Source of the DNA: Brachybacterium sp036311905
GTDB taxonomy: Bacteria; Actinomycetota; Actinomycetes; Actinomycetales; Dermabacteraceae
Length of the DNA: 64,000 bases
Assembly (NCBI RefSeq): GCF_036311905.1
Contig: NZ_JAZDCH010000004.1
Span: 1 to 64,000 of the forward strand
Direction of reading: 5' to 3'
Positions 57,622-64,000 of this stretch are shown one piece after another; the stretch's first letter is position 1; every line of letters begins with the position of its first letter. The notes under the pieces are model-generated. The model worked only from the letters and a program-made list of their open reading frames with translations, was not told the DNA's origin and made no database searches. The translations under genes were made by a program, and so were the position numbers.

Positions 57622-59793
57622 ATGGCCAGAACGCCCCGGACCACCTCGGGATCGATGCCGCTCTCCGAGCTGCTGATCTCCAAGGAGTCCCGTGCGATGG
57701 CGTCCTTCGCGGTGCGCGACCTCGACGAGATGCTGCGTTTCCCGCCGCGCCGCTACGTCACCCCCGCGCCGCTCCGCTCCCTGCGCGAGGTGCAGGACGG
57801 CGAGGAGGTCTCGGCGATCGTCACCGTCGGCTCGATCCGGGACCGCAGCATGCGCTCGCGCCGCGGCCACCTGCTCGAGGTCGAGGTCTCCGACGGCAGC
57901 GACACCCTCGAGCTGGTCTTCTTCCTCAGCCATGCGGGCCAGGCCGAGTGGCACCGCGCCCGGATGGGGGAGGGCGGCACGATCCTCGTGCGCGGCACCG
58001 CGCACCGCGATCCGCGGCGGGACCGCTTCCAGATCGCCCACCCGGAGTACGAGCCCGTCGACGACACCCCGGCCGCGCGGGCCCAGGCGCTGCGGCCCCG
58101 GCCCGTCTACCCGCTGAAGAAGAACATCGCGCAGGCCACCATGCGCTCGGCGACCGCCACCGGGCTCGAGAACGCGCAGCTGCTGCGTCGCCCGGTGCCT
58201 CCGGAGGTCCTGGACGCCCGGGGGCTGCCCGCCCTCGAGGACGCGGTGCGCCTGCTCCACGATCCCGCCGATCTCGACGAGGCGCGGCGCGGCCGCGACG
58301 TCCTCGCCTTCGAGGAGGCCTTCGTGCTGCAGGCGATCTTCGCCGAGCGCCGCGCCCGCGACGAGCGCACCCCAGCCCCTGCGCTGCGGGCGGATGGCCC
58401 GTTGCAGGGCGAGTTCGATGCCCGGCTCCCCTTCGCCCTGACCGCCGGCCAGATCACGGTCGGCGAGGAGATCGCCGAGCGCATCGCCCGCGAGCACCCC
58501 ACCTCCGTGCTGCTCCAGGGTGACGTCGGCTCCGGCAAGACCGTCGTCGCGCTGCGGGCCATGCTCCGCGCCGTCGACTCGGGTCACCAGGCGGTGCTGC
58601 TCGCTCCCACCGAGGTGCTCGCCGAGCAGCATCACCGCACGATCACGGCGCTCCTCGGCGATCTCGCCGGGGCCGGGCGTCTCGACGGCCACGCCGACGC
58701 GACCCGGGTACGCCTGCTCACCGGCTCCCAGCGCACCGCCGACCGCCGCGAGACGCTCCTCGACGTCACCAGCGGTGCCGCCGGCATCGTGATCGGTACC
58801 CACGCACTGCTCACCGAGACCGTCGAGTTCGCGGCCCTGGGCCTGGTGGTCATCGACGAGCAGCACCGCTTCGGCGTCGATCACCGTCGGCGCCTGCGCG
58901 CCAAGGGGCCCGAGGGGCGCAGTCCCCACGTCGTGGTGATGACGGCGACGCCGATCCCGCGCACGGCGGCGCTCGCGACCGTCGGCGATCTCGACGTCCT
59001 CTCCTTGCGGGAGAGCCCCGGGCACCGCCGCGGCGTGACCAGCTTCGCGGTGCACGAGTCCTTCCCCGCGTGGGAGCGGCGCATGTGGGAGCGGGCCGGG
59101 GAGGAGATCCGCGAGGGCCGCCAGGTGTTCGTGGTCTGCCCCCGGATCGACGAGGACGAGGAGGTCCCCGAGGGGGAGGAGCCTGCTCGCGGCGTGCTCG
59201 CGACCGCCGAGCGGCTCGCCCGTCGGCCCGAGCTCGGGGGCGCCCGGATCGGCGTCCTCCACGGCCGGATGAGCGCCGAGGAGAAGCAGGAGACCATGGC
59301 GCGCGTCCTCGACGGTCGCCTCGATGTGCTGGTGGCGACCACCGTCATCGAGGTCGGGGTCGACGTGCCGAACGCATCGGTGATGATCGTCCTGGACGCG
59401 GAGCTCTTCGGCGTCTCCCAGCTGCATCAGCTGCGCGGCCGCGTCGGCCGCGGCGAGCACCCCGGCCTCGCCTTCCTCGACACCCGCGCCGTGCCCGGCT
59501 CCGAGGCGTCCCGGCGCCTGGAGACCATCGCCGGGGCGACCGACGGCTTCGAGCTCGCCGAGAAGGACCTCGCTCACCGCGGCGCCGGCGACCTCGTGGG
59601 GGAGGAGCAGTCCGGGCTGCAGCGCACCCTGCGCCATCTCGACCTGCGGCGCGACGCCGAGCTCGTCGAGCAGGCCCGCGAGGACGCCTTCGCCCTGCTC
59701 GAGCAGGACCCCGAGCTGACCGACCACCCGGCGCTCGCGGCCGCCATCGCGGACCGCCTGCGCCATGCCGACCCCGACGTGGAAAGGAGCTGA
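57622..59793 (+). CDS. recG: ATP-dependent DNA helicase RecG
   Basis: Branch-migration helicase of 723 residues that processes stalled forks and Holliday junctions. An OB-fold wedge domain precedes the helicase core, with Walker A GDVGSGKTVVALRAM near residue 300, DEQH box VIDEQHRFGVDH near 412, MTATPIPRT near 440 and the RecG C-terminus LRGRVGRGEHPGLAFL, then DLAHRGAGDLVGEEQSG. The ATG at 57622 follows GGAGGAAG. rsmD begins two bases after the stop. Confidence 0.95.
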   Translation: MARTPRTTSGSMPLSELLISKESRAMASFAVRDLDEMLRFPPRRYVTPAPLRSLREVQDGEEVSAIVTVGSIRDRSMRSRRGHLLEVEVSDGSDTLELVFFLSHAGQAEWHRARMGEGGTILVRGTAHRDPRRDRFQIAHPEYEPVDDTPAARAQALRPRPVYPLKKNIAQATMRSATATGLENAQLLRRPVPPEVLDARGLPALEDAVRLLHDPADLDEARRGRDVLAFEEAFVLQAIFAERRARDERTPAPALRADGPLQGEFDARLPFALTAGQITVGEEIAERIAREHPTSVLLQGDVGSGKTVVALRAMLRAVDSGHQAVLLAPTEVLAEQHHRTITALLGDLAGAGRLDGHADATRVRLLTGSQRTADRRETLLDVTSGAAGIVIGTHALLTETVEFAALGLVVIDEQHRFGVDHRRRLRAKGPEGRSPHVVVMTATPIPRTAALATVGDLDVLSLRESPGHRRGVTSFAVHESFPAWERRMWERAGEEIREGRQVFVVCPRIDEDEEVPEGEEPARGVLATAERLARRPELGGARIGVLHGRMSAEEKQETMARVLDGRLDVLVATTVIEVGVDVPNASVMIVLDAELFGVSQLHQLRGRVGRGEHPGLAFLDTRAVPGSEASRRLETIAGATDGFELAEKDLAHRGAGDLVGEEQSGLQRTLRHLDLRRDAELVEQAREDAFALLEQDPELTDHPALAAAIADRLRHADPDVERS

Positions 59794-59794
59794 G

Positions 59795-60385
59795 ATGCCG
59801 CGGCTGATCAGTGGAGACCTCGGCGGACGCACCATCCCCGGACCGCCCGGGAAGGGGACCCGCCCCACCTCCGACCGGGTGCGGGAGGCGCTCTTCTCCC
59901 GCCTCGACGGCTGGGACGCGCTGCGCGGCGCGCGCGTCCTGGACCTCTACGCCGGCACCGGCGCCCTCGCGCTCGAGGCCCTCTCCCGTGGCGCGGCCCG
60001 CGCCCTGCTGGTCGAGCTGCATCCGCCGACCGCGAAGCAACTGCGGCGCACGATCGAGGAGCTCGGCCTGCGCGGCCGCGCGGAGGTCCGGGCCGGACGC
60101 GCCGAGACGGTCGCCGCACAGCTGGCCCCCGGCGCGGACTGGGACCTGGTCTTCCTGGACCCTCCCTACGACGTGCCCACCTCCGCCCTCGAGGAACTGC
60201 TCGAGGTCCTCCGTCCGGCCCTCGCCGACGAGGCGCTCGTGGTGATCGAGCGCTCGAGCCGCACCTCGCCGATCACCTGGCCCGCCGGCTGGACCGACGA
60301 CGGCACGAAGACCTACGGCGAGACGGTGCTGCAGTTCGGCGGGCCCGATGTGCGCGTCGACGGCACGGCGCACGCGGAGGACTAG
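59795..60385 (+). CDS. rsmD: 16S rRNA (guanine966-N2)-methyltransferase
   Basis: SAM-dependent methyltransferase acting on G966 of 16S rRNA. The 196-residue protein has the RsmD N-terminus RLISGDLGGRTIPGP, motif I LDLYAGTGALALEALSRGA near residue 50 and the catalytic LDPPYD near 120. The ATG at 59795 follows AAAGGAG, and the gene is co-transcribed with recG. Confidence 0.94.
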   Translation: MPRLISGDLGGRTIPGPPGKGTRPTSDRVREALFSRLDGWDALRGARVLDLYAGTGALALEALSRGAARALLVELHPPTAKQLRRTIEELGLRGRAEVRAGRAETVAAQLAPGADWDLVFLDPPYDVPTSALEELLEVLRPALADEALVVIERSSRTSPITWPAGWTDDGTKTYGETVLQFGGPDVRVDGTAHAED

Positions 60386-60394
60386 CCTGAGCGT

Positions 60395-60994
60395 GTGACC
60401 CGCACCCTGCACGAGCTGACCTGGCCGAGGCGCACCGACCGCCTCGCGCTGCGCCCCGCCGAGGCCGCCGACGCCGCACGCATCTGGCCCTGGTACGGAC
60501 GGCCGGAGGTGCAGGAGTGGACCACCACCCTGCCCGAGGACCTCCCTGCCCTCGAGGCCTGGTGGGCCGACCCGGACCGGCTCGGATCGACCCTGGTCGC
60601 CCTGCGCGGCGAGGAGATCGTCGGCACCGGCATGATCAAGGTCGGAGACGCCTGGAGCCAGGCCGACATGGTCGAGCGGGCCCGCGGCACCGTGGCCGAG
60701 CTCGGCTGGACCCTCGACCCCGGACACCAGGGCGAGGGCCTCGGCACCGAGCTCGCCGCCGCCCTGCTGCAGATCGCCGTGGAGGACCTCGGACTGCGCC
60801 GCGTGACCGCCGAGTGCTTCGCCGACAACGTCCGCTCGCGCCGCGTCATGGAGAAGATCGGCATGCGCCAGGAGGCGCACAGCCGCCAGGACTCCCTGCA
60901 CCGCAGCGGGCAGTGGCTCGACGGCGCCTCCTACGCCGTCCTCGCCGAGGAGTACTGGGAGCAGCGCAGCGGAGGGGGCAGGATGGCCCCATGA
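60395..60994 (+). CDS. GNAT-family N-acetyltransferase, RimJ/RimL-like
   Basis: A 199-residue acetyltransferase with the acetyl-CoA loop GHQGEGLGTELAAALLQ near residue 112 and the RimL-like end CFADNVRSRRVMEKIGMRQE near 140. Substrate unknown. TAGCCT at 60383-60388 ends six bases before the GTG start, so the gene is probably leaderless and uncoupled from rsmD. Confidence 0.85.
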   Translation: MTRTLHELTWPRRTDRLALRPAEAADAARIWPWYGRPEVQEWTTTLPEDLPALEAWWADPDRLGSTLVALRGEEIVGTGMIKVGDAWSQADMVERARGTVAELGWTLDPGHQGEGLGTELAAALLQIAVEDLGLRRVTAECFADNVRSRRVMEKIGMRQEAHSRQDSLHRSGQWLDGASYAVLAEEYWEQRSGGGRMAP

Positions 60995-61371
60995 CGACGC
61001 TCACGGCCACCTTCACCATCGCGATGACCCCCGGCGACCGACTCCACCCTGCCGAGGCCCGCCTCGACCTCGAGAAGACCTGGACCGGGGATCTCGACGG
61101 CACCAGCCGCGGCCTCATGCTCACCGCCGGTGATCCCGCGACCGGCAGCGCCGGCTACGTCGCCCTCGAGCGCTTCGAGGGCACGATGGGCGACCGCCGC
61201 GGCGCCGTGACCCTCCTCCAGCTCGGCACCATGGCCGAGGGTGAGCCCGAGCTGCGCTACGCGTTCGCACCCGGCTCCGGCACGGGAGAGCTCGCGGGCC
61301 TCACCGGCACCCTCGAGATCGGCGAGATCGACGACGCCGGCGTGCACACGGTGAGCATCACCCTCGGCTGA
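60991..61371 (+). CDS. DUF3224 family protein
   Basis: A 126-residue beta-rich protein with the family pattern WTGDLDGTSRG, GYVALERFEGTMGDRRGAV and PGSGTGELAGLTGTLEI. Function unknown. The ATG overlaps the stop of the GNAT gene by four bases, and CAGGAT at 60979-60984 ends six bases before it, so it may be expressed with the GNAT gene and also separately. Confidence 0.8.
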   Translation: MTTLTATFTIAMTPGDRLHPAEARLDLEKTWTGDLDGTSRGLMLTAGDPATGSAGYVALERFEGTMGDRRGAVTLLQLGTMAEGEPELRYAFAPGSGTGELAGLTGTLEIGEIDDAGVHTVSITLG

Positions 61372-61389
61372 CCGCACTACAGTGTCGGC

Positions 61390-61872
61390 ATGCGCACCGT
61401 CGTCCTGCCCGGGTCCTTCGACCCCCTGACCCTGGGACACGTGGACCTGATCCGCCGCGCGGCCGCCCTGGACCTGCACGTGATCGTCGCCGTCTCCCAC
61501 AACCCCGCGAAGCAGGGTCTGCTGGACCTCGATGCGCGCCGCCGGGTCATCTCCGAGACGCTCGCGGCCGAGCACCTGGACACTTCCGCGGAGGTCCGCA
61601 CCCTCCCCGCGGGCCTGCTGGTGGACTTCTGCCGCGAGGTCGGGGCGGGCGCCGTCATCCGTGGCCTGCGCTCCCAGCTCGACCTCGCCTACGAGGAGCC
61701 GATGGCGCGGATGAACCACCACCTCGCCGGGGTCGACACCGTGCTGCTGCTGACCGACCCGACCCTCGCCCACATCTCCTCGAGCCTCGTGCGCGAGGTT
61801 TATGCCCTCGGCGGCGACGTCTCCGACATGCTCCCCGCCCCCGCCCTGGCCGCGCTCCGCGCCGCCTCCTGA
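61390..61872 (+). CDS. coaD: Phosphopantetheine adenylyltransferase
   Basis: Penultimate enzyme of coenzyme A synthesis. The 160-residue nucleotidyltransferase has the TXGH motif in VLPGSFDPLTLGHVDLIRR and ISSSLVREVYALGGD near residue 130. TACAGT at 61378-61383 ends six bases before the ATG, predicting a leaderless message that may run on into yceD and rnc. Confidence 0.96.
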   Translation: MRTVVLPGSFDPLTLGHVDLIRRAAALDLHVIVAVSHNPAKQGLLDLDARRRVISETLAAEHLDTSAEVRTLPAGLLVDFCREVGAGAVIRGLRSQLDLAYEEPMARMNHHLAGVDTVLLLTDPTLAHISSSLVREVYALGGDVSDMLPAPALAALRAAS

Positions 61873-61897
61873 TCCGACTCCCGAGAGGACCCCTCCC

Positions 61898-62437
61898 ATG
61901 AGCGTCGCGTCCGACCTCCGCTTCGATGCCGTCGACCTGATCGGCCGCACCGGATCCCACCGCCACGTCGAGCGCACCGTCGCCGCCGGCGCCCCCGAGA
62001 GCGATGCCGTCGCCATGTCCGTCCCCGAGGGCGGCGAGCTGGCCGTCGAGGCCGAGCTCGAGTCCGTGGTCGAGGGCATCTACGTCCACGGCACCGTGAC
62101 CGCCCGCCTCCAGGGCGAGTGCTCCCGCTGCCTCGACCCCGTCGAGCAGGACGTCGTCGCCCGCGTCGACGAGCTGTTCCTGTACCCGGAGAAGGTCAAG
62201 GCCGCCGACCGCGAGGACTCGGTGCTGCTCGAGGGCGACGAGGTCGACCTCGGTCCGCTGGTGCGCGACGGCCTCGCGATGGAGGCCGAGGAGCGCCCCC
62301 TGTGCCGTGAGGACTGCCCCGGCCTCTGCCCCCAGTGCGGCTTCCGCATGGAGGACGACCCGGAGCACGGCCACGACGTGACAGATCCGCGCTTCGCGGC
62401 GCTCGAGGGTTTCTTCGACGCCGGCGAGGAGCGCTGA
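61898..62437 (+). CDS. YceD/DUF177 family protein
   Basis: A 179-residue protein of the large-ribosomal-RNA accumulation family. CSRCLDPVEQ near residue 72 and the C-terminal CREDCPGLCPQCGFRM near 135 are the conserved cysteine motifs, and LEGDEVDLGPLVRDGLAME is typical. The usual neighbour rpmF (L32) is missing: the stop overlaps the rnc ATG directly (TGATG). Confidence 0.9.
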   Translation: MSVASDLRFDAVDLIGRTGSHRHVERTVAAGAPESDAVAMSVPEGGELAVEAELESVVEGIYVHGTVTARLQGECSRCLDPVEQDVVARVDELFLYPEKVKAADREDSVLLEGDEVDLGPLVRDGLAMEAEERPLCREDCPGLCPQCGFRMEDDPEHGHDVTDPRFAALEGFFDAGEER

Positions 62438-63189
62438 TGGCGCGCAGGCGCCGCGCCACCGAAGCCGCCGACCCGGCGGGGCTGCTGGATCGTCTGCCGC
62501 TCGACGGTGCGCAGTCCGCGGATCTGCGCGCCTCGGGCCTGCTCGACCTCGCCCTGACGCACCGCTCGTGGTCCTACGAGAACGACGAGGTGCCCCACAA
62601 CGAGCGCCTCGAGTTCCTCGGCGACGCCGTGCTGCAGCTCGCGATCACCGAGAAGCTCTACGCCGACCACCCGACCCTCCCGGAGGGCGACCTCGCCCGG
62701 CGCCGCGCCGGCACCGTCTCCACGCGCGCGCTCGCCGTGATCGCCTCCCGCCTGGACCTCGGCGCGTACGTGAAGCTGGGCCGCGGGGAGGACCTCACCG
62801 GCGGCCGGGCGAAGGCCTCGATCCTCGCCGACACCGCCGAGGCCGTGATCGGCGCGGTCCATCTCGCACTCGGTCAGTCCGTCTCGCGGCGCTTCGTGCT
62901 CGAGCTGATGGAGCCGCTGCTGAGCTCCGACGAGTTCCTCGAGACCAGCTACGACTTCAAGTCCCGCCTGCAGGAGATCGCGGCCGCCGCCGGGCAGTCC
63001 CCGTCCTACGTGCTCACCGAGGGCGGGCCCGAGCACCAGAAGGTGTTCACCGCGACGGTGACCGTCGCCGGGGTGGTCACCGCGAGCGGCGAGGGTGCCT
63101 CGAAGAAGGACGCCGAGCTCGCGGCCGCCCAGCAGGCGGTCCGCGCCGTCCTCGCCGAGCGCGGCGAGTCCCTCATCCCGCGGGGTTGA
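62437..63189 (+). CDS. rnc: Ribonuclease III
   Basis: Double-stranded RNA endonuclease processing rRNA precursors. The 250-residue protein has the signature NERLEFLGDAVL near residue 58, the catalytic acids DTAEAVIGAV near 130, and a C-terminal double-stranded RNA-binding domain (DFKSRLQEIAA, then GEGASKKDAELAAAQQA). The ATG shares a base with the yceD stop. mutM follows two bases after the stop. Confidence 0.95.
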   Translation: MARRRRATEAADPAGLLDRLPLDGAQSADLRASGLLDLALTHRSWSYENDEVPHNERLEFLGDAVLQLAITEKLYADHPTLPEGDLARRRAGTVSTRALAVIASRLDLGAYVKLGRGEDLTGGRAKASILADTAEAVIGAVHLALGQSVSRRFVLELMEPLLSSDEFLETSYDFKSRLQEIAAAAGQSPSYVLTEGGPEHQKVFTATVTVAGVVTASGEGASKKDAELAAAQQAVRAVLAERGESLIPRG

Positions 63190-63191
63190 GC

Positions 63192-64000
63192 GTGCCCGAA
63201 CTGCCCGAGGTCGAGGTGGTGAGGCGCGGTCTCGCGCCCCGCACCGTCGGTCGGACCATCACCGCACTCGAGGTCCTCGATGCCCGGTCCCTGCGCCGCC
63301 AGGACGGGGGTGAGGACCGGTTGCGCGCCCTGCTCGTCGGTCGCTCGATGACCGCGGCCGCGCGCCGCGGCAAGTTCCTGTGGTGGCGGCTCGCCGAGGC
63401 CGACGGCGCCGAGTCCGGCGAGGCTCTCCTCGCCCACCTCGGCATGAGCGGCCAGCTGCGACTGGTCACCCCCGGCGGCCCGGATCCGCAGCGCCATCGC
63501 CGGGTGAGCCTCACCCTCGACGACGGGGCGCGGGTGGACTTCATCGACCAGCGGCTCTTCGGCGGGCTCTGGAGCAGCGATCTGGTCGAGGCGGCCGACG
63601 GGCGCCTCGCGGCGCTCGGCAGCCCCGATGCCCTGCTGCCCGTCGACGCCGCGCACATCGCCCGCGACCTGCTCGATCCCGCTCTCGACCTCGCGGAGGT
63701 CGCGCGGACCCTGCGTGGCCGTCGCCGCGCGGTGAAGTCGCTGCTGCTGGACCAGGGGATCGTCTCCGGGATCGGGAACATCTACGCCGATGAGGCGCTG
63801 TGGGCCGCCCGGGTCCGCTACGACCCCCCCGGCTCCGCCCTCTCCCAGCGCACGGCGCTCGCGCTGCTGCGCGCCGCCCGGGCCGTGATGGAGCGGGCCC
63901 TCGACGTGGGCGGGACGAGCTTCGACGCCCTCTACGTCAACGCGCAGGGGGAGCCGGGGTACTTCGCCCGCAGCCTCGCCGCCTACGGACGCGAGGGGGA
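63192..64000 (+). CDS. mutM: Formamidopyrimidine-DNA glycosylase (3' end outside window)
   Basis: Base-excision repair enzyme removing oxidised purines. The first 269 residues are present. PELPEVEVVRRGL at the start gives the catalytic Pro2 and Glu3, RRGKFLWW has the conserved Lys near residue 58, HLGMSGQLR is near 80, and GIGNIYADEALW with its Asn is near 195. The C-terminal zinc finger lies partly beyond position 64000. The start is the GTG at 63192. Confidence 0.93.
   Translation, partial: MPELPEVEVVRRGLAPRTVGRTITALEVLDARSLRRQDGGEDRLRALLVGRSMTAAARRGKFLWWRLAEADGAESGEALLAHLGMSGQLRLVTPGGPDPQRHRRVSLTLDDGARVDFIDQRLFGGLWSSDLVEAADGRLAALGSPDALLPVDAAHIARDLLDPALDLAEVARTLRGRRRAVKSLLLDQGIVSGIGNIYADEALWAARVRYDPPGSALSQRTALALLRAARAVMERALDVGGTSFDALYVNAQGEPGYFARSLAAYGREG

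Noticed and set aside
1..64000. CRISPR arrays, insertion sequences, prophage or defence islands
   Set aside because: No regularly spaced repeats, transposase-like, integrase-like or nuclease-effector genes were found; gene content is almost entirely core metabolism.

Overview
The window is chromosomal DNA from a high-GC actinobacterium. Gene order such as ddl / DUF3515 lipoprotein / thiL and rpmB / recG / rsmD / coaD / yceD / rnc / mutM, zinc-ribbon L28, an assimilatory APS reductase, an LtbR/NdgR-type IclR regulator divergent from leuCD, and many apparently leaderless genes point to the Micrococcales, plausibly Brachybacterium or a close relative. The genus is an inference from layout, not a search result. 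I see no insertion sequence, prophage, CRISPR array, integrase or toxin-antitoxin pair. Nearly all sequence is coding, and most long antisense reading frames are GC-driven shadows.

Layout. 1-389: a C-rich tract and upstream region of an alanine/sodium symporter (390-2081). 2174-4006: ilvD. 4130-8843 (minus): nirB-nirD plus a fused uroporphyrinogen methyltransferase/sirohydrochlorin chelatase, i.e. nitrite reduction and its siroheme supply. 9050-13921 (minus): sir-cysH-cysD-cysN, assimilatory sulfate reduction by the APS reductase route. 14070-24880 (plus): branched-chain amino acid block with an ilvB leader peptide and attenuator, ilvB, ilvN, ilvC, a lipoprotein, serA, leuB, ilvE and cimA, followed by an ACT-domain protein. 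25652-35586: nitrate respiration, with narK, narGHJI, a small DUF6457-like gene and a second narK. 35555-44084: a Ski2/Mtr4-like helicase, several poorly characterised proteins, an LLM oxidoreductase, an FAH-family hydrolase and gltX. 44264-44542: tRNA-Gln and two tRNA-Glu genes with promoter and terminator. 44731-48509: universal stress protein, the IclR regulator, and divergent leuC-leuD. 48607-57125: murA, a small protein, plsC, gpsA, ddl, DUF3515 lipoprotein, thiL, an alcohol dehydrogenase and a phosphotransferase. 57211-64000: rpmB, recG, rsmD, a GNAT, DUF3224, coaD, yceD, rnc and a truncated mutM.

How it fits together. Nitrate enters by NarK, is reduced to nitrite at the membrane by NarGHI, and nitrite is reduced to ammonia by NirBD. 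NirB and the sulfite reductase both need siroheme, and the chelatase fusion sits in the nir operon. IlvBN, IlvC, IlvD, IlvE, LeuB and LeuCD make valine and most of leucine. CimA, with LeuCD and LeuB, can supply 2-oxobutyrate for isoleucine without threonine. Short motifs of the form TCTC(G/A)CATC(C/T) lie upstream of ilvD, ilvB and ilvC, and a related palindrome lies in the iclR-leuC gap, suggesting one regulon under the encoded IclR protein. A near-consensus DosR/DevR box precedes the nitrate block. I did not find an obviously new multi-gene system. The most interesting material is regulatory: the ilvB attenuator, the shared ilv/leu operator, the DosR-like box and the leaderless promoter pattern.
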